Assembly: GCA_023512835.1 (NCBI GenBank)
Contig: CM042086.1
Span: 18,793,029 to 18,857,028, forward strand
Length of the DNA stretch: 64,000 bases
Direction: 5' to 3'
Source: Taxillus chinensis
Taxonomy: Eukaryota; Streptophyta; Magnoliopsida; Santalales; Loranthaceae
Shown: positions 1 to 11,669 of the stretch, one piece after another
Layout: each line of letters opens with the position of its first letter
Numbering within the stretch: the stretch's first letter is position 1
The notes under the pieces: generated by a model
Told to the model about the DNA's origin: nothing
What the model saw: the letters and a program-made list of their open reading frames with translations, nothing else
Database searches by the model: none
Made by a program: the position numbers and the translations under genes

Positions 1-1050
1 ATATTAAACTTAATTAATTAACTAGATTAATATTGGAACGACATCGCTTATTGCAAAAAAAAAAAAAATAGGACGGAAAGATGATTTCCGCCCCATAAAT
101 TCCATTTGAGATGATAGCAATTGATACGACTATGCAACAATTTAAAATCATTTCAAATACTTGTTTGGGACGAAATATTGTCTCTGTTAGGGACAATTCT
201 ATATCTGTTCAATACCTAATTTTTTTTATAGTAACTTTATTCATAAAACAGTTATATCAAACACATTTTACATCTAAATTTTATTTTTAAAACAAAATCA
301 GATTTTGAATGCCCTTATTATTTTAAGTTTTTAGTTTCAAGAATCGTCTAGATTTTATGATGGTTAATTTGTCACAATGAAGAGGACTCCCGTGCCCAGT
401 TTGCTAATTTTATAGAGTTTGTGAGAATTGTGTGTGGCTGAGCTTTGATCTAATTTTCATATATAGTTTTTTTTTTTCATTTTTCTTTTTCCTTGGGTTT
501 TTTTTTTTTGAATGTGTTTTTTTTCGCTATTCGCTTTTTTTTAAAAAAAAAAATCCTTTTTATTAAAATGTATAATGAAACTTAACTGGACCTTAAAAAA
601 GCATCAAAAATAACTTGCATTCATGGAAAGTATTTTTTTAAATGGTTTTCAATAATGAAATTGTATATATATATATATATATATAATTCAGACAAAATAA
701 GATCAGGCATGTAATCTTCTTATAAGCCAAATTGACTTTCACACTTTTAGGGTTGTGGAACAATATTTCTCTCGTGCGTCCCTGATCCAAATATATGTTG
801 CTCTCCTTCCATTGATACAAAAAAATTCTGTGTCGTGCTTATATATATATATATATATATATATTATACGATCTTCACGTATAGTTGATACGTGGTTATG
901 TGTGATGAGATTCTTCTGGGCGACCAAACGATATATATAAAGGCATGCATGCAATTAATGCATGGCGTCCCGTTAGGAAACTGGAGTAGCGATCAGTGCT
1001 TCTTTTTGGAACGTCTCGCCTCTCTTCGTTTGTTTGAATGTTTTCTGTTC
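1..1050. other. AT-rich intergenic DNA, no gene seen
   Basis: No coding frame with recognisable protein content was found here. The stretch holds poly-A and poly-T runs and two (TA)n microsatellites, at about 664-685 and 841-863. Frames crossing them encode only Tyr-Ile repeats. Confidence 0.6.
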
Positions 1051-1440
1051 GCATCCACTATGGACTCTCTATATGTATTTTTTTTTAGTTTAAAGAGCTA
1101 ATTTAAAAAAAATACCTTAAAATTATACTTTTTAAACTCTCTATTCTAACAAAAAAATTTAACAAAATAAATAGTAACTCTTTAAATTTAACCAAATACT
1201 ATTCACTCTCTATTTATTAAAATATTATTTTTTCTCTCACCATATTTACTTTTCTATTTTTTTCTCTTTCCATATTTACTTTTCTATTTAAAAGAATAAA
1301 TAAATATTTAAAAAATAATATTTTAATGTATAAAATGGTTAAAATAGATAGACTAAAAAGTGTACTTGGGTTATTAAAATAGAAAAGATATATTTTTGAT
1401 TATTTTAAAGAGTCAAATTTGAAGAGGCTATAGTGGATGC
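1051..1440 (+). mobile_element. MITE, family A, copy 1
   Basis: An AT-rich insert of about 390 bp without coding capacity. Its ends are inverted: GCATCCACTATGGACT at the left and the complement of GCATCCACTATAGCCT at the right (13 of 16 positions agree). Internal blocks such as CTCTTTAAATTTAACC and TATTCACTCTCTATTTATTA recur near 8018-8405 (inverted) and 38751-39138. Short length, terminal inverted repeats and several copies are the usual signs of a MITE. I could not fix a target-site duplication. Confidence 0.6.
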
Positions 1441-1497
1441 TCTTAAACAATACAATGATCAATCAGGTTGAGTCCGATGCATAGTTTAATAATGAAC

Positions 1498-1498
<1 letters not shown>

Positions 1499-1562
<64 letters not shown>
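1499..1562. repeat. (ATT)n microsatellite, about 21 units
   Basis: An uninterrupted ATT trinucleotide run of about 64 bp. Frames through it give only poly-Ile or poly-Asn and are not genes. A second, longer ATT run is at 8866-8956. Confidence 0.95.
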
Positions 1563-1564
<2 letters not shown>

Positions 1565-1644
1565 CTGTAATGTTTTTTAAAAAATGTGTATGAGTTTTGT
1601 GGGGAATAATACGCACTATAAATATCATTAATTATTTCTTCACA

Positions 1645-1702
1645 ATATGTGCCCGCGCGCACAAGGGCGTTGGAGGAGGCGGCGAAGCATTCGGGCACAT
1701 AT
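1645..1702. repeat. 11-bp perfect inverted repeat around a GC-rich loop
   Basis: ATATGTGCCCG at 1645-1655 is matched by its exact complement CGGGCACATAT at 1692-1702. The 36-base loop between them is GC-rich, unlike the flanking AT-rich DNA. The transcript could fold into a strong hairpin. No function is evident. Confidence 0.7.
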
Positions 1703-2322
1703 ACCAAAAAAATACTTTTTAAATATAATTTTTTAAAATTATTTTTAAAAACAGAAAATCATAAACACTATCAAATATATTAATTGCTCGTGGTTTTATT
1801 GCCCCTCACTTAATTTAACAATATTAATTTCTAGCAATAATATAATACGTATGTACCTATAAAATTAGTATATTTTTGATTTTCATTAGCTAATTTAGTT
1901 AGTTAAATATATATTTAACTTCTTAGTATTTTTTTTTCAAATTTCAAATAACTAGTTAGCTATAAAAGTTTCATTTTTTGATCTATCACTAACTGATACC
2001 AATCATGGACGAATGATATTGTAATACATTAGCATCTGATTATTTTTTTATTTTAAAAATCATATCCTACTCTGGTCAGGGCGGGGTAACCCGCCCACAT
2101 AAGAGAGCGGAGTGGATAGCGAGCGGGATAGTAAGTACGGGTATTCGTTGCTAACTCCTACAAATTATAGTTTGAAGTAAACAGTTTGGAAGGGAGGTTG
2201 CAATCCTCAACAATATAAGCCACCAAAATTGGAAATTCTGAATGAAATTTAGAATATTTAGCGGCATACCAATAAGATTCAGCCTCATAATAATAATCAA
2301 GCTCCGATTGAGAAATGTCACT

Positions 2323-3183
2323 TCAAAATGGTGTACAGGAATCTAGAGGGTAAAAAGGATAAAAATTGTTACTTTTTACTATTTCACCCACATTGCGATC
2401 CCAGATCAAGGAAGGAGGAGAAGCCTCTATGTTGAATCCAACAATCCTAGGATCAAAAGCACAAAATGGAAAAGAGGATGAAAGATGAGTCCCAACTATA
2501 ACACTGGAGGAAGAGACTAGAGGAGTGTCCACCACCGCGCCATTAGAAGAAAAAGAGTTGCCGCCAACCACGTACAAGAGACGACTGGCAAGGGGAGGCA
2601 GTCACCGTCGCCCAAGAATGATCAAGTCTTGTCATTGTTCAGGCGAAAAGGCCATTCCTAAGCACGGGTTCTCAACGGTGATATTTTATATGATATTTTT
2701 ACGGTAGAACAAAACATCATCATTTTACCTAAAAATAAAAACAAAAATAAGAACAATCACGTGCGAGCCTCCTCTCCCTCAACGCAGAATCTCAAAGTTC
2801 TCTGGCAGCTATGTCTCCTCCCGCTCCATTGAATCTCCAAGTTTTCCGGTGGCTACCTCTCCTCCCTCCTAGCTATAGATACGTTGACATTCACCCTGCT
2901 GCTACATCAACGTCCGTTGACGTCACCATTGTCATCCTCGCTAGCGACGACGCAGCCGAAGCCGCCAACCTAGATCTACCCGCACTCCCCCTATCCGAAG
3001 ATCTCTCACCAGCCTAGGTCTAGGCAATTCCATCTGAGCTCGAAAGCATTCGATTCTGGGCTTAGCAGGCTTAATAATCTCAGAAAATACATCGTTTAGA
3101 GGACTCACATGAACACCCATATCTTGGTTGAATGCATTATAAGTGTCAGAGCCCCTGTCAACTTGAAAAGTTTGGTGCAGCAT
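2323..3183 (-). pseudogene. unrecognised coding-like fragments around a foldback element
   Basis: Two minus-strand frames, 2941-3183 (80 codons) and 2323-2577 (84 codons), have more ordinary amino-acid composition than the random AT-rich frames nearby. They include pieces such as NQDMGVHVSPLNDVFSEI and SPPSLIWDRNVGEIVKS. I do not recognise a family. The inverted-repeat element at 2661-3382 contains the first and flanks the second, so they may be scraps of a captured host or retroelement gene. They could equally be chance frames in GC-richer DNA. Confidence 0.25.
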
Positions 3184-3382
3184 CTTTAAATATGTGTTCT
3201 TGTCTAATCTTCTAATCTCTTATTGTCCATTATAAACATAGAAGATTAGATAATAACTTGGAGATTCTACGTCGAGGGAGAGGAGGCTCGGACGTGGTTG
3301 TTTTTATTTTTAGGCAAAATGATGACGTTTTGTTCTACCGTAAAAATACCATATAAAATATCACCGTTGAAGATCCGTGCTC
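2661..3382. mobile_element. foldback / long-TIR non-autonomous element
   Basis: The arm at 2661-2800 is repeated in inverted orientation at 3255-3382, with roughly 85-90% identity by eye and a few small indels. Shared blocks include CAACGGTGATATTTTATATG and CGAGCCTCCTCTCCCTC. The spacer is about 450 bp. Inside it a block of about 38 bp is imperfectly duplicated (near 2787-2823 and 2829-2867, ending CTCTCCTCCC-like). Arms longer than 120 bp around a unique centre fit a foldback or long-TIR transposon. No transposase is present. Confidence 0.65.
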
Positions 3383-3389
3383 ACAACAG

Positions 3390-5100
3390 AGGACAAAATA
3401 GAGGTCAGGATAGTGTCATGGAAAGTGATATCTCACAAGTGTGTGTGAGAATTGCAGACTTGCATATGTAATTTTATAAGTATGATTATTTTTAGCTCTA
3501 AAATTTTCAATTTTAACTTATCATCAAGTTTTTAATTTTATGGATGAATACCTATGCAGGTTCATACCAACAAATAGTTATTGAAAAAGAGGATATCATT
3601 AGGGAAATAGGGGAAGAATTTAAATGACTTTTCCTTTAATTACACGTGTAATGAAACGCAAGAAAATCAAATTTGTATATACATTCTTTTTTTCATATTT
3701 TGCAACACAAGTTTATAAGATCTAGTCATTAACATGAGAATGGCATTTCTAATGGAGTACAATGGCCGAATTGGACAAGTTAAGACTCAACCCAAATGAA
3801 TTCGATTCAATTAGGGTTTTGAGTTTGGGTTTTAGATGGATTTGGTTTGGTTTCAGGCCATTCCAAGTTAGTTAATTAGCTAGTTAGTTAGTTATTTATA
3901 TTTATACATTGAAAGGTTTACATATTAATATGTAAAATAGCAAATTTTAACTTAAATATAATAACAATGAACATATTTTAATAATGTCATACCATAGTTC
4001 ATCAAATATGATAAAGGTTAATAAGAAGGTTAATAGTGTCATTGAGCTTGATCAAATTTTCATTTAAAATAATTAATATTTTCAAACATTAATAATAAAT
4101 ACATTCACGAAATCATAGTGGATGAAATTTAAGTAGGTATGAGTGGTTCATAAAGGTTTTGGGAGTCGTTTGTTACATGTTTTTATTCTTATGTTTTGTT
4201 TTTATTGATGTTGAATTTATATTAGAATTTGTGTTGAATTCTGATTTTTTTAAAACAAATTCTGTTTTAGTAAAAAAGAGTGTATGTGTTTTAAAAAGGT
4301 ATGTTACATTTTTTTTTAAATCGAGTTCCACGAAAATTGGAAAAAATAACTATAGTGACTCAGGTATTAAATTATACGAAAAGTAAAAGATAAGAAATAA
4401 AAATAATAATTTGAATCTCCTAACAAAAATGAATTTAGACTTTAAAATAGAGAACAATTAGAAATAGTTATGGGATCCACTTATTTTCAAAATTATATTT
4501 ATATTTTAATCATATTAAACTAGGACACATATTTTCATAATTTGAAAATAAAATCCTAGTTAGACTATGTTATACCAAACATGGTCACTTGAATCCAATT
4601 CTAAACTAAAATGTTTTGTTCAATTCCATTTTAGGTTTTCGGTTTAAATTTCATACGGGTTTTTGAACTTCTATGAGCACCCTTAAACATTAATTCGAAG
4701 GCTCAATTTTTTTTATTCTCCCCACAATATATTGGGGGGTGTTTGGTGATGAACTTGTTTTCTTTTTAAAAACATAATTGTTCAAAAAATTATGGACATA
4801 GATGAATGTTCACTATTTATAAATTGTTTTAAATTTATCGGATTCACTGTTTTAAAAGTAAATTTATTTTTTAAAATAATATCATCTTACCAAATACCAC
4901 AAACCCTATATAATAAAAGTCAACCCCTACTCTTTTAAAAAACATAAAATATCTCTCATTCCACCCTAGTAGCTATGCCTAACATCTCTTTCGCGTATCC
5001 ACCGTTAGATCTTTTTACTACAATCAGTACACATCATCATCATCACCTACCAACTACACAAACCCTAGAACTAATAATGTCACTTTCCTACAACTACGCT
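3390..5100. other. AT-rich intergenic DNA, no gene seen
   Basis: No recognisable gene or structured element. A stretch at 3760-3860, rich in GGTTTGG and GGGTTTTGAG motifs, resembles decayed terminal DNA of hAT-like elements, but I could not find matching ends. Confidence 0.5.
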
Positions 5101-5114
5101 ATTGACGAGCCCTA

Positions 5115-5420
5115 CTACAAATCTCCATATTTTTGTAAACCCATGTCGCTGGCACTAGATATTGCTACCAAGATTGGAATTGGAACGACATAATCATTCC
5201 TTACCCTTAGACGAATATGTTCAAAGGGATCTATATAGTCGTATCCTATCCTTGCTCTTCGCCGCTTCTCACCAAGATCTTTTTTTTCACAACCGCCAAA
5301 TAACTTTTGAGTTGACACGTTCTATTAGATCTTGAAGACATAATTTTATGCGTCGGATTCTTTGACCTAGAGCATCAAACTCCATCATTAAAACCTATTA
5401 ATCAACTCTTTGAGCTCCTC
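5115..5420 (-). pseudogene. possible Ty3-gypsy gag N-terminal remnant
   Basis: The minus-strand translation carries a piece reading IDPFEHIRLRV after a basic stretch, EKRRRARIGYDY. It follows a stop-broken segment beginning MEELKEL. Plant Ty3-gypsy gag proteins often have a basic region followed by a similar acidic-then-IKL motif before the retroviral gag domain. The rest of gag and all of pol are absent. The match is only stylistic and may be coincidental. Confidence 0.2.
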
Positions 5421-5949
5421 CATTTTAAATTTCGTCAAGAACACAACCACCACCATTGATACTTTAAACTCAACGACATATTCACTAAAAATTACTTACT
5501 TTGATATCAACTAATGTAACATAAAAGCAAAGAACGATAAGAGATCAGTTAGATCAGTTATGATGATTGAATTTCTTACCATGTTATCTATCCAACCAAT
5601 TCATAGATAAAATTAATAAAAGAAAATATAAAAATAATAAAAATTAAATAATATATGAGAACTATTACTAAACAATAACAATGTCTATATATTATGTAAA
5701 TAAGAAAATTCAGAAAGGAGAATGAAATAAATTAGATTAAGTATGCGGGGAGAGTAAAACCAAAAAGAAAATCATTTTAGCATTTATATAAGTAAAACAA
5801 TCGTGCAACAATATGGCGAGCACTACCAAATCTCACATCCTAACCCAATTCAAAAAATATTTTAGTATGTAATCTATTTCTATGATTTCTGGGTCATGAA
5901 CTGTTGACTGTTGTTTTTATTTATTTAGTATTATTATTCAAAAGTATGC

Positions 5950-6520
5950 ACTGTTGACCTCACCTATACCATTTCTAATGCCTACAATAAGTCGTCTCCA
6001 CACTTTACCATCACATCACAGTGCATCACTGTCAGGGGTTCTCATCCCACTGTACCGTAACACTGTTCCCACATGCCACTCGCTAGTGGCTGATCAACAG
6101 GCTTTGCAGGAAAGGGCCACCTGCCACCGGGCCCAGGGGATTCGGGCAAATTGAACGCCACCGTCAAGCAGCGGCGCGTGAATGTCGACCTACCAACCAA
6201 TACACGGCGGCGCCGACCGACGCGGGTATTATTATCTCGCTGCCTCGCACGTGGATTGCCACCGACGAAACCCTCAGGCCGCAGACACTGCACGCCCTGG
6301 TGGGCCCGGAACCGTGGACCCACCGCCCCCGACAAATGGGATGGGAACGGCCCCATGGCCACTAATTATAGGGGGGACCAAACACCACCGTATCTAACAT
6401 CGGATCTGTGTAACGTGAGGCAAACCAAAATTGTTATCATGGTATTCGATTCCAGGCGCCGTCGCATCCCTCCCGCTAGGATCGTCCATTCTTCCGTAAC
6501 GGGTTAAATTTATGAACGGG
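5950..6520. other. GC-rich non-coding segment
   Basis: About 570 bp of markedly higher GC content than its surroundings, with open frames on both strands but no recognisable protein. It contains GGGCCC and GTGGACCCACC-like blocks, which could be promoter-type sequence, but no gene start follows on either side. It may be a fragment of a lost gene or of a GC-rich transposon. Confidence 0.4.
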
Positions 6521-6737
6521 GGATGTCCCAATTGATTGGGGCACATCATATAGGGATGAAGGTACATACATATATATATATATATGTTACTTTACTAATA
6601 TATTATTAACTTTAACTGTGATAGGGTTAGAGACTTGCAGGTTGAGCATCTTGTTCATGTTAGGCATGAAAGACGTTGGTTAGAGATTGGTATGGCAAGG
6701 GAGGTGGTACCGTGGCACAGGCAAGAGGATAAAATTT

Positions 6738-6754
6738 GGGGGGGGGGGGGGGGG
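6738..6754. repeat. poly-G tract (17 G)
   Basis: An uninterrupted run of 17 guanines. A similar run of 11 lies at 20696-20706 inside a hAT-like element. Such runs can form quadruplex structures and are also prone to sequencing length errors. Confidence 0.9.
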
Positions 6755-6817
6755 TAATTGGCTAGCTGGGAGTTATAGGAGACTTTGCTAAACTTACGTA
6801 GATGTTGATATGACTAG

Positions 6818-7579
6818 GTTGTTTGTTGGTGCAAATTACTAAATATAATTATAAAATAGACTTGGTGATTTATGATATGGTTGCAAGGTATATTTGTCTT
6901 GTATGTTACATATAAATGCTTAATGACTGTGGATTTACTAAAAATCCAAAGAATGCCTATTCTCAACGATCCTTATTCAATCAAGGCCATTCCCAATAAC
7001 CACCATGAAGGCTTATTCCCATCAACTCATCTACAATGAAGTCTAAAGCCCAAGTCTAATACCTAAGCCCAAGCCATAAAGGCCCAAGTCAAAGTTAATA
7101 GCCCAAGCCTATGTCAATGGTCCAAGTCCAAGACTCGAAGGCCCATATTCAAGTTTGAAGGCTCGAACTTAAGTTCAAGTTCTAGAAAAATCTCCACTCA
7201 CATTAATTTATTATTTCCTTTTCTATTATAAATAGCCAACACAACTAAAAGCTTACACGACACACAACTCTCCCTCTCTAAGCCTCCAATCCTCCACATC
7301 CTTCTCTTCTTCTCTATAGCTTCAAATCTCTTCTCTTTTCCAAAGAAAGCTTCTTCAAGAAGCTTGCATGTAATATCTCCCTGAAGCTCTGATGCTATAA
7401 GTTTTTCGAAGTGTTGTAATTTCTTCCAAAGTTCCACATGTTTGTAATACGGTAGATATTATATATTTCTATATTTGCCAATGAAATAAAATGTTATTTA
7501 TATCATCTTTCTCTTCCTCCCTTCTTTTAATATATATATATATATCTAATTCCAAATATTCCATACCTTAACTAATACA
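6818..7579 (+). mobile_element. candidate solo-LTR-like insert bounded by an 8-bp direct repeat
   Basis: ATGACTAG occurs at 6810-6817 and again at 7580-7587, bracketing 762 bp. Inside are a purine-rich region with repeated AAGCCCAAGYC-type motifs (7040-7110), a TATA box in TATAAATAGCC near 7227, a CT-rich leader (7265-7340) and poly-A-signal-like AATAAAATG near 7484. This order resembles U3-R-U5 of an LTR. However, no clear TG..CA ends coincide with the direct repeats, and LTR elements usually make 5-bp duplications. It could instead be a short transcribed gene leader. Confidence 0.35.
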
Positions 7580-8017
7580 ATGACTAGACCCAATACAAGA
7601 TTCTAAATGAGAATAAATAAGGAATTTGGCAAATGCAATTCTTGTTAAACAACTCCAACACAGTTTTGGTCGTGGAACTTATCTTTGTGACATTATTTGA
7701 TTTTTTTTCTGTTGTTAGTATTATCATTGTCCCTATGTTTATTATGTCTTTATTAAAATAACTCAAAATACATGATTTCATTTCATATTCTCCATTGGCC
7801 AAAAAAACACTTTAGGGGTATTGGGTTCGGTATGATTATTTTTAAAAATAAGATTACTTTTAAAAACCGTAAGCACGATAAATTTAAAACTATTTATAAG
7901 TAATATAAATTTATCTAAATCTACAGTTTTTACAAACAGTCTTATTTTCAAAAATAATCACGTTAAACCAAACACAACCTTAGTAGGTTATTTGAAGTTA
8001 CTCTCATGATTTAGTAG

Positions 8018-8405
8018 CATTATTCATTATAACCTCTTTAAATTTGGCTATTTAGAATAACCAAAAGTATTTTTTTAATTTTAATAACATAAGCACACTT
8101 TTTAGTTTCTTTATTTTAATCATTTATCCATTAAAATATTACCTTTTAAATATTTATTTATTCATTTAAATAAAAAAATAAATATGGTAAGAAAAAATAT
8201 AATATTTTAATAAATAAATAGTGAATAGTACTGAATTAAATTTAAATAGTTATTATTTATTTTATTAAAAATTTAATTACAATAAAAAATTTAAAAATAT
8301 AATTTTTAAATATTTTTATTTTAATTAATTTTTTAACTAATAAAAAAACAAAAGAATATAGTAAATACTCTTAATTGTCCTCCAAAGTTGCGCCTCTATA
8401 GATTT
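8018..8405 (-). mobile_element. MITE, family A, copy 2
   Basis: An inverted copy of the element at 1051-1440. It shares CCTCTTTAAATTTGGC-type left-end DNA, the ATTTATTAAAATATTA core (reversed) and the AATAAATAGTGAATAGTA block. The ends are more decayed than in copy 1. No coding capacity. Confidence 0.5.
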
Positions 8406-8864
8406 ATTGGTTTTTTTTAGTGTTTTTGTCTCATCCAGCGAAAAGTTTGAATGTTTTTTTTTTAAAATCCTATTTACGGGTCACTGGTTATGATTATGAA
8501 ATTACGTAGGTGGGGGAATGAAATACAAAGCCTAGTCATATTTTTTCTTTCCCATGTAAAGAGAGAATCTGTCACGTCCAATTATTGCTATAAAGGGAAA
8601 CAAATGCCGATCCCTCTCGACAGTCGATCATGTAAGATGAGGATAAGGATGTTGAGAAATGAGAAGCGGGGGTGGTGGTTTGAAATGCCCTCCTCTGCAC
8701 AAAATATATAATTAAATTGCAGTGGGAAGGTTGGAAAGTAAGCGTTGATTTCTCGAGTGCGTGCGCCTTTTTTTCCTCAGCAATTTTCATGGAAAGTTTC
8801 CCAAGGAATCAGGATTGAGGAGGGTGGGAGGGAGGAAGGGTTGAGCTTTTCCACTTTTAAAAGC

Positions 8865-8865
<1 letters not shown>

Positions 8866-8956
<91 letters not shown>
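8866..8956. repeat. (ATT)n microsatellite, about 30 units
   Basis: A pure trinucleotide run of about 91 bp. The poly-Leu and poly-Asn frames across it are artefacts. A run this long and pure is expected to be highly length-variable between individuals. Confidence 0.95.
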
Positions 8957-8958
<2 letters not shown>

Positions 8959-9043
8959 TTCACCCCTTCCTATTTTCCACTTTGGTCGCGGCACATCTCC
9001 AATTGTTCATACCTCCAACAAAAAAAACCTAATAAATACTGAT

Positions 9044-9074
<31 letters not shown>

Positions 9075-9075
<1 letters not shown>

Positions 9076-11569
9076 CTTCATATTCCGCCCCCATCCCTCA
9101 CTCCTACGTGATAAATGTCGGAAGATTTTATTAATCCTTCGTGCTAGACAATGTTTAATGTGTTTAATTTGATATGAGTAATGTTATATATAATTAGAAT
9201 TAGATGATCTTTGAATAATTGTGACGACGTATTAGTTTATTAATTCATTCGAAGGGAAAAAAAAATCATAACTATTCAATTAGTCACGATTTCACGACGA
9301 TACCACGAGTCAATTGCACAAATATTTATTCTTTTGATATCATGTTAAAGTTGAAAACTTATACCTTAAAATTAATTATTAGTAAGTGAAATTAATGCAT
9401 GTAAAATTTAACAACTTTAAAATTAAATATCAACAAAGGAAAATGATTTATGCAATTGTGATGTAAACAATCGTTTTTTTTTAATCTTTTTTCCAATAAT
9501 ATAGTATGCTATCACATTTTCACAATTATCTATCGATTATACAATTCTAATTGTATGTAACATTATTCCTTAAAATAATACCAACATCTATTATACAACT
9601 AAACACATATCGACAATTTTTTTTTTGTTATTAGTTTTGTTGATAACCCTATTCTTCATTTACTATTTTTAAAAATCTTTATCAAAAACATAATTTTATA
9701 ATAATTTTACATTGCTCAATTTGTTTTAAAGTGTGTTTCTCCTAACTAATGCTTGCAATAATATTAACATAAAAACATTAAATCAACAAATTAAATATGG
9801 TATACGGCCGCAGGTGCTCGAAGACACAAGTCTTAGTTGTCATGTCTATTTAGAATGATAATAACATAGAAATTGAACAAAAATATACGCATTGAAAAAA
9901 AATATGGTTATTCACAGGACATCTTGAAAGTTAATTGCAAAAGCAAGTGAGATATTTACCCAACAAATAAACATCTGACAAAGAAACTAAAGCTTAAAGT
10001 ACCTTGGAATTGATTGACTGAAAATAGAAGTTAACTATTTGAGATGGTGTGTGAGGTAGTAAGCTAACCATTGATTATCATAATTACACTTGTCGCAGTC
10101 ACCTGCTCCTTCCCTTAGCAATAGTCACCAGGTTCGTCCTATACGAACTTACCTGGTGCAACCCAGATATGACAGTTCTAACAATATAACAATTGTCTGT
10201 CTCAAATCGGCTACTTGAAATCTATATTCTGTAGTAGCTGACAACTTTTTCGGATTTACACTACGAGTCATTTAATCGTATAACTCTTGCATAAGGCTCA
10301 TGTGTGACTCCTTAAAAAGTATAAATATACCGTTTTAGCATTTCAAAACCACACAATCAACATACAAGAGATTCCATTTCAATTCGATCTACATTAATTA
10401 AAAGCTAGGTCTTTTTCACAATAAAGTTCACCGTGTCAATGTGCATGACAAAACAAAACCAAAATAAAAAATAAAAAATACCCACTCCATGCCTGGATTT
10501 AATATTAATTATATTATATATCAATGTTGCGGGTTAAACATATATAATGATACCCACGTGCCACTGATCAGATGGACACTCATCCATAAAATTTAAAAAA
10601 AAACAGTGTTGTATGGTCTATTATTGGCGATAGATTCCAGAAACAACGCATTGCTTAAAGCAAAAACACTCAAGCAAGAGTGGAGTATCCATAGATAGGC
10701 AACATTACATATTTTGTGTGAGGGCATCAGTAACTCGAATAATCTTATGTATAATAACTCAGGGAGTTTGTGCATATGTAGGTGCAAGTGTTAGCTCTAT
10801 TGTGGTTAGACCGTAGCCGATCCTCACGGCCCAAATGGATCAGGTCGTATAGCAATTACTCATGTTAAATAAATCATTACTTAGTGTATAATTTAAAAAC
10901 AGTGAGATTGCAAATAAAGCCACTTAAATGTTCCAATCCTGAGAAATAAACATGTTAATAATCTAAATGCCGATGACAATATAGCAGAGCTGATTTTTAA
11001 AGGGGTTTCATATTTTCAATCCCAACATCTCTGGAGCGACAGGAAATTATATAACAAATTTTTTATTACTTTTTGGGAATGAAAATTTGGGATTATATGG
11101 ATGCATCCAAGGAGGGGGATATAGAAACAAAAGCATTTATACATGGGAAATTGACCCAACGGAAAAGTGAAGATTAAAATAAAAATTAACGTGCCTTTAT
11201 AATGCAATTATTGAAGCTCTGCGTGCAAAATTCGTACCACAAGGCAGACACAAACATTGATTTTATTTTATTTTTTGTCAATTCTCACAATCTATCCACT
11301 GTGAACCCTTGAAGTTACTGTCAAATCATAGTGGGCGTGCTTCTCGTTTTGATGTGTTTTCTGATTAGAGTTAATTAACGAAAGGACTAAATGAGGTAGT
11401 AACACTAACAACCATTGTTTGATTTTCAATTTAATATAACAAAGTCAGCAAAATTGAATAAAACTTAAGTGTTGGAGTTACTGGTTTTTTTTTTTTTTTT
11501 TTTTTTTGGGGCGAAAATTATGAATCAAAACCGGAGACCTAAAAGCACATTCAATTTATTGTGGAAAAT
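9075..11569. other. intergenic DNA, no gene seen
   Basis: No coding gene recognised. The segment holds the hairpin at 10126-10158, a TATAAATATA motif at about 10320 and a poly-T run of about 25 bases at 11486-11508. No start codon with recognisable protein follows the TATA motif. Confidence 0.5.
10126..10158 (+). repeat. short bulged hairpin
   Basis: CACCAGGT followed by TCGT at the left pairs with ACGA followed by ACTTACCTGGTG at the right, giving a 12-pair stem with a small bulge and a tight loop. At 33 nt it is too short for a typical plant microRNA precursor. It may be transposon-end DNA or incidental. Confidence 0.5.
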
Positions 11570-11669
11570 TCAGAAACAAAACCCTGAAAAGTCAAGACGA
11601 AGAAGATGCAAGAAGCGGAAATAAACCAGCAGAGAGAGAATACAGCAACGCACGCACGCCGCCGCCGCC

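Noticed and set aside
6042..6507. Overlapping long frames on both strands in a GC-rich segment
   Set aside because: Frames on both strands are open simply because stop codons are rare in GC-rich DNA. None has recognisable motifs.
8745..9032. Poly-Leu / poly-Asn proteins over the ATT repeat
   Set aside because: They are artefacts of a trinucleotide microsatellite.
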